This document shows positions 48,177 to 59,538 of a DNA stretch of 64,000 nucleotides, in pieces. The translations under genes were made by a program, and so were the position numbers. The notes under the pieces are model-generated. The model saw nothing but the letters and a program-made list of their open reading frames with translations. It had not been told where the DNA came from and did not search any database. This stretch comes from Chondrosia reniformis (lineage: Eukaryota > Porifera > Demospongiae > Chondrillida > Chondrillidae). The DNA lies in contig OX359202.1 of assembly GCA_947172415.1 (NCBI GenBank), forward strand, positions 3,508,001-3,572,000. The letters are read 5' to 3'. How positions within the stretch are numbered: the stretch's first letter is position 1; every line of letters starts with the position of its first letter.

Positions 48177-50814
48177 GTTCTTATAAATAGTATATACACA
48201 TAGTACTTACAACTAGTACATACAACTAGTACATACAACTAGAAACTAGTACATACAACTAGTTCATAGGACGAGAACTTAATACTAGAACGTACAACTT
48301 GTATATAAAACTAGCACATGACTACTGCATACAACTAGTACAAACGACTGGGACATATAACTAGTACATACACCTACTACATATAACTAGTACATACACA
48401 TATACCTTGTAATTATAATAGTTTATACAACTAGTACATACACCTAGTTTATACAACTAGTACATTATATATAACTAGTACATACCACTAGTTCATACAA
48501 CTAGCACATACAACTAGTACCTATGACTATAACATACACATTTACCTAGTACATATATATAGTCCATACAACTAGTGCATTAAACTAGAACTCCCACTAT
48601 GACGATTAATTATTTCACACAATTAGTACATACATCTAGTACATACAACTAGTCCATACAATTAGTGCTACAACCAGTTCAAACAACTAGTAAATATAAC
48701 TTTTAAATATAACTAATATATATAACTTGTACTAGAACATACAACTAGTACACACAACTAGTTACTACTACGTAAAACTAGTACATACAACTAGAACATA
48801 TAACTAGTACATGCGGCTTGTACATATAACTAGTACATGCAACTAGTCCATATAACTACTTACAAATAGTCCATACAGCTAGTACTTCCAACTAGTAAAT
48901 ACAGATTATTACTAAATCATACACCTGGTACATACAACTTGTATATACATCTAGTTCCTATAACTAGTGCATGCAATTAATTACTAGTTCATAAAACTAC
49001 TACATACAATTATTACATACACCTAGTACATACATCTAGTACATACAACTAGTGCCTACAAGTAGTACATTCAACTAGTACATACATCTACTTACTAGTA
49101 CATACAACTAGTACATGCCACGAGTACATAAAACTATTAAGTACAACTAGTAAATATGAAAAGTGCACACAACTAGTACATTCAAGTACTTAATATAACT
49201 ACATGCAACTAGTTCAAACAACTAGAACATACAACTAGTGGATACTGATAGTCACTAGAACACAAAACTAGTACAACATCTACATACAACTAGGGAATAA
49301 AACTAGTACATACAACTAGTACATACAATAAGTACATACAACTAGTACATATAACTAGTACATGCAACCACTAGCTAGTACATACAACTAGTACATACAC
49401 CTATTATATACAACTAGTATATATAACTTGTACCTAAAACACTTACACACAACTAGTTCATACAACTAGTAAAAACAGATTGTTAATAGTACATACAATT
49501 AGTACATACAACTAGTACATAAAGCTAGTAGATACAACTAGTACATATAACTTGTACATACAACTACTAACTAGAACATATATACAACTAATGCATGTAA
49601 CTAGTACATACAACAAGTATATACATAAAACTAGTACATACAACTAATCCATACAACTAGTACATTCAACTAGCTGCTAGTACATACAACTACTACATAA
49701 AACTAATGCATATAACTAGTAGATACAACTACTTGCTAGTTCAAACAATTAGGGCATACAACTAGTACATTCAAGTAGCTACTGGTACATATAACTAGTT
49801 CATAAAACTAGTACATATAACTAGTAGTTACAACTACTTACTAGTACATACAACTAGAACATTCAACTAGTACATATAACTAGTACATTCAACTATTGCA
49901 AACAACTAGTATTTACAACTAGTATATTCAACAAGTACATACAACTGGAACCTACAATTAGTACATACAACCCGTTTATACAACTTTATAGTTCTTACAA
50001 CTAGTACAACTAGGACATAGAACTAGTACATATAACCAGTACATATAACTTGTTCGTACAAGTACTACATACAACTAGTTACTTCTACATACAACTATTA
50101 CATACAACTAGAAAATACAACTAGTACATAAAACTAGTACATACAGCTAGTACATACAACTAGTACATATAACTAGTAACTAGAATATGCAACTAGTACA
50201 TTCAACTAGGACATACAACTAGTAGCTAGGACATACAGCTAGTACATATAACTAGTACACACACCTATTTCACACAAGGAGTACATAAAAGTTATACATA
50301 GAACTAGTACATACAATTAGTACATACAACTAGTTACTAGTACATCCAACTAGGACATACAACTAGTACAAACAACTAGTACTTATAACTAGTACAAACA
50401 GCTAGTACATACGAGTACTAATAACTAGTGCATAAAACAATTTCACATAACTAGTACATAGAACTAGTAAACATAAGTACATACAATTAGTATTTACAAC
50501 TAGTACATAAACACAGATTGTTACTAGTACATACACCTTGTACATACAACTAGTTCATAAAACTATAACATACAAATAGTACATACAACAAGTACATATA
50601 AGTACATTCAACTAGTATATATAACTAGTACATACAATTAGTAAACACAGATTGTTACTAGTACATACAACTAGTACATATAATTAGAACAAAAATCTAC
50701 TATATATACCTATTAGTTACAACAATTACACAGAACCAGGACTTACAACTAGTACATATAACTACATACAACTAGTTCTAACAACTAATACATAAACTAG
50801 TAAAAACAAGTATT
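48177..50814 (-). repeat. 13-bp minisatellite array (inverted)
   Basis: ACATACAACTAGT orientation throughout, very degenerate, with many single-unit interruptions. No gene or other element seen. Confidence 0.9.
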
Positions 50815-51013
50815 TCGAGTTTAAAAACTCGTGGGGCTGCCGCCCCCAGAATTAACTCGAACTACTTGGCCGCATCATTGGGATTTAATATATATATTCG
50901 TAATACTAATGATTGAGGACGCTTAAGTGTCCTGAACTTTATAAATAATGATGGAAAAGCTTCGTTAACTGAAGCTTCCTGAACGCCAAAATTTGCAATA
51001 TCGATGTATTGCC
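50815..51013 (-). mobile_element. GC-hairpin element relative, about 200 bp
   Basis: On the minus strand its last 60 bp match the right end of the 6553-8746 element: GCCAAGTAGTTCGAGTT, a GGGGGCGGCAGCCCC hairpin, then CGAGTTTTTAAACTCG. The rest differs and is full of short palindromes (AGGACGCTTAAGTGTCCT, GAAGCTTCGTTAACTGAAGC, CAATATCGATGTATTG). It therefore shares a terminus but not a body, as related non-autonomous families often do. Non-coding. Confidence 0.65.
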
Positions 51014-52385
51014 AACAACTAGTACATTCAGATAGTACATAAAACTAGTACATGCAACTATTTACTAGTAGACACAACAATCACACAACTAGTAGACAAC
51101 TAGTCCATATACTTACAAACAAATATTCCATACAGCTAGTATTTACAACTAGTAAATACAGAAAGTTACTAATTCATACACCTAGTACACACAAGTAGTA
51201 CATACAACTGGCACATATAACTAGTGCATGCAACTAATTACTAGTACATACAAACACCACAAACAATCAGTTCTTACAACTAGTACATACAACTAGTACC
51301 TCCAACGAGTTCTTATAACTAGTGCATACAACTACTTAGTAGAACACATATACAACAAGTACATACAACTAGTACATATAACTACTACATACAGCTAGTA
51401 CATAAAACTAATACATGTTACTAAAAATTTCACACAACTAGTACAACTATTCCATATACCAACAAACAAATATTCCATACAGCTAGAACTTAAAACTAGT
51501 AAATACAGATTGTTACTAATTCATACACCTAGTACATACAACTAGTATATACAACTAGTACATACAATTAGTTCTTACAACTATTACATATTACTAGTAT
51601 ATACATCTAGTTCATAAAACTTTATACCACTAGTACATACAATTAGTACATACAATTAGTAAATACAAGTAGTACATTCAACTAGTTACTACTACAACAA
51701 CTAGTAACAACAACAATTGCACACAATTAGTAAATACAATTAATACATATAACTAGTGCACAAAACAAGTATATACAACTAGTATCTAGTACATAAAACT
51801 AGTATATAAAGCTAGTACATAAAACTAGTACATACAGCTAGAACTTACATCTAGTTACTAGTAAATACAACTAGTTCTATTTACTAGTACATAAAGCTAT
51901 TAAACAACAATAGTACATATAACTAGTACATGCAACAACTTACTAGTACATACAACGAGTACATGCAATTAGTACATACATATAGTACACACAGCTAGTA
52001 CTTACATCTAGTTAGTAGTAGATACAACTAGTATATACAACTAGTACATATAAATAGTACATACAACAATTACACATAACTAGTACCTATATAAAATTAG
52101 TCCATATAATTATAAACAAACAACTTGTATATACAACCAGTACATTCACCTAGTACATACAACTGGGACATATAACAAGTACGTGCAACAACTCACTAGT
52201 AGATACAACTGGTACATAAAATTAGTACATACAAATAGTTTATATAACAAGTGCATACAACAATTACACAAACCTACTACATACAACTAGAACATATCTC
52301 AACTTACAACTAGTACATACAACTAGTATATACATACAACTATTACACAAAAATAGTACACACAACTGGTACATGCAACTACTTA
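51014..52385 (-). repeat. 13-bp minisatellite array (inverted)
   Basis: ACATACAACTAGT orientation, degenerate, ending at a direct orientation switch at about 52385. No gene seen. Confidence 0.9.
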
Positions 52386-53353
52386 CTAGTTGTATGTACT
52401 AGTAGTATGTACTACTTATATGTACTTGTTACATTTACATTCACTGGGTGTATGTACTCGTTGTTTGGACTATTTATATATACTAGTTATACGTACTATT
52501 ATATGTACTGTATATATGTGTATGTACTAGGTATATGTACTACTTGTATGTACTAGCTGTATTAGCTGTTTGTATGTACTAATTCAATGAACTAGTTGTG
52601 TATACTAGTTGTATGTACTGGATATGAACCAGTTTTATGTACAAGATGTATGCACTAGTTCTTTGGACTAGTTATATACTAGTTTTATGAACTAGTTGTA
52701 TGCACTAATTGTTTGTACTAGTTGTATATACTAGTCACATGTACTAGCTGTATGTACTAGTTACTAGTTGTATGAACTAGTTGTACCTATTAATATTATG
52801 TACTAGTTGTATGTACTAGTTGTATTTATATACCAGTTGTATGTACTAGTTAAATGTACTAATTTTATATATATACTAGTTGTATGTACTAGTTTCTAGT
52901 TGTATTTACTAGTTATGTGTACTAGTTGAAAGTGCTAGTTGTATGTATTACTTGTATGTACTAGAACTCGCTATATTTATTAGTTGTATATACTAGTTGT
53001 ACGTACTATATAGTTGTATGTGCTAGGTGTGTACTATTTGGTATGTACCATTCATATGTGTGTGTACTAGATATTTGCACTAGTTGTATGCGCTAGCTGT
53101 ATGTACTGGTTGTATGTACTATTTATATTTTCTAGGTATAGATGTATGTACTAGTTATATGTTAGTAGGTGTATGTACTAGTTATATGTCCTAGTTGTAT
53201 GTACTAGTTGCATTCACTAGTTGTATGTACTAGTTAAATGTACTATATAGTTGCATGTACTAATTATATTAACTAGTTACTAATTTTATGAACTAGTTGT
53301 ACCTACGAATTTTATGTACTACTTGTATGTTCTAGTTGTATGTACTAGTTGTA
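52386..53353 (+). repeat. 13-bp minisatellite array, orientation switched to +
   Basis: At about 52385 the unit flips from the ACATACAACTA form to TAGTTGTATGTAC with no intervening sequence (CAACTACTTACTAGTTGTATG). The segment at 52440-52700 (CACTGGGTGTATGTACT, later GATATGAACCAG and CAAGATGTATGCACTAG) recurs at 60310 and 61268, a higher-order unit of about 955 bp. Confidence 0.88.
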
Positions 53354-54092
53354 TCAGAGAGTATGGTAGTACTCTCTATGCAGGGATGGTTCTGGTTGTT
53401 TCGTTTTCCCTATACATTTGTATTTGAGCAAAAATCCGAAATAGGCCGAAAATCGCTGAAAAAAGGCTATGTATAGTTAAACATAGACCAGCCATGCTAT
53501 AAACTGGCCTTTAAGGGAAGCAACCGTGTTCCGCTGTCAAATGAACAAACTTCGAAATTTCCCATTTTCGTTTTCTTCTTCTTCATCTTCTTTGCCCGCT
53601 GTAACTAAAAAACGAAATAAACCTTCGGACTACTACTTAAGCGAAAATACTCTAAATTTTCCGAACTGTATTCTTTTGTAGAAGCGAGAGCGATAACGCT
53701 ATTATTGAATATGACGATTCTCATGGCCACAGAGTCAAGGCCTCAATATATTCGCCATTTTAATGATGTCATATTCAGTCGACGATTGCGTAACCAAAAT
53801 GGGTTTAGAATTTCTAGCTTATGCTCCATAAAAAGTACAGAAACTAGAGAATAATAAAAAATTTCTACAAAATAGGGAAGATGCAGGCATGGCACAAAAA
53901 GCAGAGAAACAAGAAAGGGATGTTACACAGTGAAGCATTACCTATGCATGAATCCTACAAGCAAAGGTGTTGTATGATTCATGAATATATAGCTAATGCT
54001 TCACTGTGTAACATCCCTTTCTTTTTTCTGTGCTTTTTGTGCCATCCCTACACTCTTCACTATTTTTGTAGAAAATTTTTATTATTTTCTGG
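53354..54092 (+). mobile_element. hairpin-ended non-autonomous element, copy 2
   Basis: A 739-bp copy of the 14096-14860 element. It starts TC and AGAGAGTAT-GGTA-GTACTCTCT (one mismatch in the stem) and ends CTGG, between A and T. The TTC-rich tract and the long terminal hairpin (about 53840-54092) are kept. It sits directly in 13-bp array. The 110-codon open frame over the hairpin and array is not a gene. Confidence 0.7.
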
Positions 54093-56732
54093 TATATACC
54101 AGTTGTATGTACCAGTTAAATGTACTAGTTTTATATATATACTAGTTGTATGTACTATGTGTATGTACTATTCAGATATACTAGTTATATGTATATGTAT
54201 TAGTTATATGTAGAAGGTGTGTGTACCTGTTATATGTACTAGTTGAAAGTACTACTTGTATGTGCTAATTGTATGTACACGTTCTGTGTACTAGTTGTAT
54301 GTACTAGCTTTGTACTAGTTGTATGTTCTAGTTGTATGTACTAGATAATAGTTGCATATACTATTTGGATGCACTAGTTGTATGCAATAGTTGTATGTTC
54401 TAGTTGTATTTACTATTTCTATGTACTAGTTATATGTTTGTGTACTAGTTATATGTTCTAGTTTTATGCACAAGCTGTATGTACTAGTTGTATGTACTAT
54501 TTATATTTTCTAGGTACATGTGTACGTACTCGTTATATGTAGCAGTTATATGTACTAGTTGTTTGTGCTGGTTGTACGTACGAGTTGAATGTACTAGTTG
54601 TATGTTCAAGTATTATGTACTCTTTCTATGAATTAGTTGTATGTACTAGTTTCTAGTTGTATACACTAGTTGTATGTACGTTTTGTATGTTTTATGTACT
54701 AGGGGTGTGTACTTTTTTTAAATACAAGTTATATGTGTATGTACTGGTTATATGTAGTAGTTGTATGTAACAGTTGTATGTACAAGTTGCCTATACTACA
54801 TGTATGCGCTAGCTGTATGTACAAGTTGTAGGTTCTAGAACTAGTTATATGAGGTACTAAGTAGGCATTAGTTGTATATACTATTACTTTAAAGTATTAG
54901 TTGTATATACTAGTTCTATGTACTAGTACTAGTTATATTTACTAGTTGTAGGTACTGGTTGTATGTATTAGTTGGATGTAGTAGTTGTATGTACTAATTG
55001 TATGTATTAGTTGTATGCACTAGTTTTATGTATAAATTTCCTAGTTGTATGTAGTAGCTATGTACTAGTTGTATGTACTAGTTTCCTGTTTATGTAGTAG
55101 TTGTATATACTAGTTGAATGTACTAGCTATATATACTAATTGTATGTACTCGATACTATTTGTATATACCAATCAAATGTAGTATTTATATGTACAAGTT
55201 GTATGTATTAGTTGTATGTAGTAGTGATTAATTGTATATACTAGTTGTATGCACTAGTTTTGAACTAGTTGTAGGTTGAAGTCCTAGTTATATTAGGTAC
55301 TAGGGAGATGCTAGTTGTATGTACTAGATACCAATTGTATGTACTAGTTGTATGTACCAGTTGTGTGTAATTGTACTAGTTGTATATACTATTTATATGT
55401 TTATGTACTGGGTATATGTCCTACTTTTATGTACTAGCTGTATGTGCTGGTTTTATGTACTAATTGTATGCACTTGTTATATGTACTAATACTAGTTATA
55501 GTTACTAGTTGTAGGTGCTAGTTGTATGTACAAATTGTATGTGGTAGTTGTATGTTCTAATTGTATGTACTAGTTGGATGTACTAGTTGTATGTTCTTGT
55601 TGTATATACTAGATTTGAACCAGTTATATGTACAAGATGTATGCACTAGTTGTTTGTACTAGCTATATACTAGTTTTATGAAGTAGTTATATGTACTAGT
55701 TGTGTGACATAGTCGCATGTACCAGTTATATGTACTAGTTACTAGTTGTGTGAACTAGTTGTACCTTCTAATTTTATGTGCTAGTTGTATGTACTCTTTG
55801 TATGTATATATATACTAGTTTTATGTACTAGTTAAATGTACTAGAGTTATATATATACTAGTTGTATGGACTAGTTTCTAGTTGTATGTACTAGTTTTAT
55901 GTACCCGTTCTATGTACTAGTTGTATGTACTATTTATAGGTATATGTGTATGTACTAGTTGTATGTATTAGGTGCATGTCCTAGTTATAAGTCCTACTTG
56001 TTTGTACTAGTTGTATGTTCTAGTTGAATGTACTATTTGTGTGTACTGTTAGGATGTACTAGTTGTATGTACTAATTGCCTCTACTAGTTGTGTGCGCAC
56101 TAGTTTTATGAAGTAGTTCTATTTATATTTACTAGTTTTAGGTACTAGTTATATGTAGCAGATGTATGTACTATTTGTATCTACTATTTGGATGCACTAT
56201 GTGCATGTACTATTTTTAAGTACCAGTTATATGTATGTAGTAGTTGTATGTTTGTGAACTAGGTATATGTCCTAGTTACTAGTTGTGTGAACTAGTTGTT
56301 CCTACTAATTTTATATACTAGTTGCATGTACTGGTTGTATGTACTAGTTGTATGTACTAGTTAAATGTACTATTTTTGTATATATTAGTTGTATGTACTA
56401 GTTTCTAGCTGCATGTACTTGTTTTATTTACTCGTTATATGTACTCGTTCTATGTACTAGTAGTTGTATGAACTAATTGTATGTACTATGTTTATGTACT
56501 ATTTATATGTACTAGTTATATTTTTATGTATTAGTTATATGTGGTAGATGTGTGTACTAGTTATATGTACTAGTTGCAAGTACTAGTTGTATATACTAGT
56601 TGTATGGACTAGTACTAGTTATATTTACTAGTTGTAATTACCAGTTGTATGTACTAGTTGTATGTACTAGTTGTATATACTATTTATAATTATTAGGTAA
56701 AAGTGTATGTACTAATCATATGTAGTATGTGT
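54093..56732 (+). repeat. 13-bp minisatellite array (+)
   Basis: TAGTTGTATGTAC orientation. Blocks with GTTAAATGTACTA and TATATATATACTAGTTG recur near 54115, 55830 and 56350, showing units of several hundred bp to over 1 kb. No gene seen. Confidence 0.9.
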
Positions 56733-56972
56733 ATGAAAAATCTAAGATACCATTTTCCTACATGCTATATGCCTATTCTGTAAAAAGAGCCTATAGGGGA
56801 ACTAAACCTAAAGAGAGCTTTAGATGAAGATACAGTAGTCTTTTCTTCCTTCTTTTCCCTTCTCTCATCTTCTTCTCCACTGGGTCAGACAGCCGTTTCT
56901 GGGAATTCCACCCTTCATCAGTGATCCTGGGAGTCTTTGTCTTTTTCTTTATCTTGATCTTCTGTGAATCCT

Positions 56973-57183
56973 TGGCTCACTATGCTAAATCTAGGGGCCT
57001 TATATACACTATTTTGGCGCCAAAAGTTAAATAAGGTGTTTAACTAAGACACATGATGAAATTTAATTTTATGAAAGGAATGTAGGTCCAATTAACTTTT
57101 ATGAATTAATTATAAATCTATTAGTAATCTTGCTTGTACAGGTAAAACAGACTCAGCATAACTATAGACACAAGTAGGACATA
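56973..57183 (-). other. 3' untranslated part of the retroelement
   Basis: A 211-bp AT-rich region between the reverse transcriptase stop (TAA at 57184-57186) and the conserved 240-bp 3' terminus. No frame of note. It is not present in the 3715-3954 fragment, which marks where that copy was truncated. Confidence 0.7.
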
Positions 57184-59538
57184 TTACGTAAGTCTACCCT
57201 TAGGTCTTCTAGTAGTAACATTTCTTTGGAGGTGGGGTAACACAATATGGGGTAACTCAAGACAGTCCTTAAGCATACTAGCTACTTTTTGCTTATACTT
57301 GATTCTAACTAGAGGCTGCCGGGATAGGAAGGTTTTAAAGGTTGATTTTAGCTTAAAGTATTTGTAACCCTGCTTAATAAGCCTACTGCATAACTGCAAA
57401 CTTTTAGCCTGAAAACTGGAGAAGTCACTACATATTCTAGAATACCTAATTAGTTGCGAAATAAAGACACCATAGGCTGCGGTATTAGGAATATTACTAT
57501 CTAAATGGGGGAAATTTACTATATCAAAGTTAAAGTCCTCTCGCTTATCATATACTTTAGTGATAAATTGATTGTTAGTAATGGTTATATCTAAGTCTAA
57601 AAAGGGGGATTTTTTAGGGCTGGTATTTGTCTTTTTAAGAATAAGTTCTTTGGGGTAAATATCACTAATTGACAGTTCAAAATCCTTGTTGTTAATGCAT
57701 AAAAGGTCATCAATATACCTATAAGTATTGGAAAATTTAATAGCTAAGGTAATGTTATCCTTAAGTAGTCCTTTCATAAACTCATACTCATAGGCAAACA
57801 GAAAAAGATTAGCAACTACAGGGGCACAGTCAGTACCCATAGGGATACCTACACATTGCTTAAATACAGAACCGTCTACACATACATAAATGTTGTCAAT
57901 AAGGTAATTAAAGAGCTCTACTAAATGAACAGCTGTGACTGCTTTATTGGAGACATTGTTAGACCAAAAGGCTTTATCCTGACAGACTTCTATATATTGG
58001 GACTTTCTACAGGTATAGGCACTATGAATTAGGTTAGTAATCTTATCTTTTAGTAGATTATGGGGGATCGCTGTATATAATGTAGAAAAATCAAAACTAG
58101 CTAGCTGGGCTTTTCTAGTGGGTATAGACCTAAGACTATCTAAGACTTCTAGTGAGTTTTCTACTATCCAAAAGGCATTAACACCAGTATTCCTATATAT
58201 ACCTAGGCAGTATTCTCTAAAATGTTTGAGAATTAGTCTGAGCGCCGAATTTAGAAATCTAGAAAGGGGTTTGGTAGTACATTTGTGAGAGGCGGCTATG
58301 AATCTGTAGCTGTAAGGGTTCTTATGTAGCTTAGGCATCCAGTAAAAAGAGGGAAGGTTACACCAGTCTGGTTTAGGTTCTAAGTTCTCTAGTTTTAAGA
58401 AATCTATGTGTTTCCTAATTAACTGTTGGGGTTCTACTGCACATTTAGCATAAGTGGAGTTACTGCCTAGTTCTTCATTAATAATTTGTCTATAGTAGGA
58501 CTTACATATAAAAATTATATTATTAGAGGCCTTATCGGCAGGGGCTATAACATACTTATCATGTAGGTCTGCTAAGAATTTCTTAATTTTAGGGCAAGTA
58601 AGGGTCTTCTTGGCTACTGAGGATTTGGTATACGATTTAGACAGCTTAGAGATCCTATCATTAATTTTCTTAAGTACAGCATTTTCCCACTCACTAAATA
58701 CAGAAGTAGATACATTTTCTCTACGGGCCCAGGTAATCTTATATTTTCTAAGACCTTCCTTACACATTTTTAAAGCAGTTACCCAATTAAAGTTATTAGG
58801 TTCTCTAAATTTTGGTCCTTTCTTAAGAAGTTTTCTAAGTTTTGGGTTACTAACAATACGTAGATCACCTGTTAAAACATGGCCTAGGGGCTTGTAAATG
58901 AAGGGGGACTTGTGACACTCACATGGTTCTGGTTTTCTAAAAACATCTGACTTGGAGGCTTGTGAAAAGTTAAAGATTTGAGGTCCTATTGGTTGGGTAT
59001 ACTTATATACTACACATGGGGGCTCTTTGTTTTGTATAAAGGGTGGGACAGTTTCTAACACTAACTTTTGGTTTAAGATACCTGAGAGGCCTATTTTTTC
59101 TACACCTTTATTATGAAACACGATTTTAAGAAACCCTTCTGGACTTGTCGTTTTCGTTGGGTGTTTGGGAAGGCTGGCTGAAGCGCGTGCTTTAATAACG
59201 TCTTTAATCATTAGCATAAGTCTAAGCGGAAAAGGTGTTTCTGGGGTATCGATGAGACATTGTACCGAGTTTAACAAACGATGAAGGTGTCGAGCTGGTA
59301 ATGCAAAAGTATCGCGTTTAAGTTTGGCTAGAAAGCCAACGTTCTTGTAAAGTGGTAGTCGTTCTTTGAGCCATTCAGGGTCGTAGGCAGCGTTATTACT
59401 ACTGCCTGTCGATTTTAGATTGGAGCGCCGATGCCGTCTTTTATGAGATAAGCGATTAAAAAGGTTCCATACGATGATTTCTTTTTTAAGTTTCGAAATA
59501 TTGCCAACGCCTTTAATGTTATCGTTACTTGTATATAA
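57184..59538 (-). CDS. reverse transcriptase, Penelope-like, N-terminus missing
   Basis: A 784-codon open frame with no internal stop. An in-frame TAG at 59539 lies in array. There is no ATG in the first 107 codons; a TTG at 59277 could be taken as a start but is not convincing. Counting from 59277: Cys-rich CECHKSPF (119-126) and GHVLTGDLR (132-140); an APADKASNN segment (245-253); YWMPKLHKNP (312-321); motif A SFDFSTLYTAIP (394-405); motif B GIPMGTDCAP (477-486); catalytic YIDD (521-524); PFLDLDI (558-564). All three catalytic aspartates are present. The family copies its RNA at a nick. The GIY-YIG endonuclease usual for Penelope elements is not seen; it may lie on the lost part or be absent in this branch. 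RT is sure; Penelope-type is likely. Confidence 0.88.
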   Translation of the reverse strand, partial: LYTSNDNIKGVGNISKLKKEIIVWNLFNRLSHKRRHRRSNLKSTGSSNNAAYDPEWLKERLPLYKNVGFLAKLKRDTFALPARHLHRLLNSVQCLIDTPETPFPLRLMLMIKDVIKARASASLPKHPTKTTSPEGFLKIVFHNKGVEKIGLSGILNQKLVLETVPPFIQNKEPPCVVYKYTQPIGPQIFNFSQASKSDVFRKPEPCECHKSPFIYKPLGHVLTGDLRIVSNPKLRKLLKKGPKFREPNNFNWVTALKMCKEGLRKYKITWARRENVSTSVFSEWENAVLKKINDRISKLSKSYTKSSVAKKTLTCPKIKKFLADLHDKYVIAPADKASNNIIFICKSYYRQIINEELGSNSTYAKCAVEPQQLIRKHIDFLKLENLEPKPDWCNLPSFYWMPKLHKNPYSYRFIAASHKCTTKPLSRFLNSALRLILKHFREYCLGIYRNTGVNAFWIVENSLEVLDSLRSIPTRKAQLASFDFSTLYTAIPHNLLKDKITNLIHSAYTCRKSQYIEVCQDKAFWSNNVSNKAVTAVHLVELFNYLIDNIYVCVDGSVFKQCVGIPMGTDCAPVVANLFLFAYEYEFMKGLLKDNITLAIKFSNTYRYIDDLLCINNKDFELSISDIYPKELILKKTNTSPKKSPFLDLDITITNNQFITKVYDKREDFNFDIVNFPHLDSNIPNTAAYGVFISQLIRYSRICSDFSSFQAKSLQLCSRLIKQGYKYFKLKSTFKTFLSRQPLVRIKYKQKVASMLKDCLELPHIVLPHLQRNVTTRRPKGRLT

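Larger units (their letters stand above)
56733..59538 (-). mobile_element. Penelope-like retroelement, 5'-truncated
   Basis: About 2.8 kb on the minus strand. A long reverse transcriptase frame (to 57184) is followed by about 450 bp of 3' sequence. The terminal 240 bp are repeated at 3715-3954. At the 5' side the reading frame is still open where the element meets 13-bp array (about 59532-59538), with no ATG, so the start is missing. Target duplications cannot be defined in the repetitive flank. Confidence 0.8.

Noticed and set aside
58610-58897. 95-codon plus-strand frame inside the reverse transcriptase
   Set aside because: Antisense shadow of the long reverse transcriptase frame.
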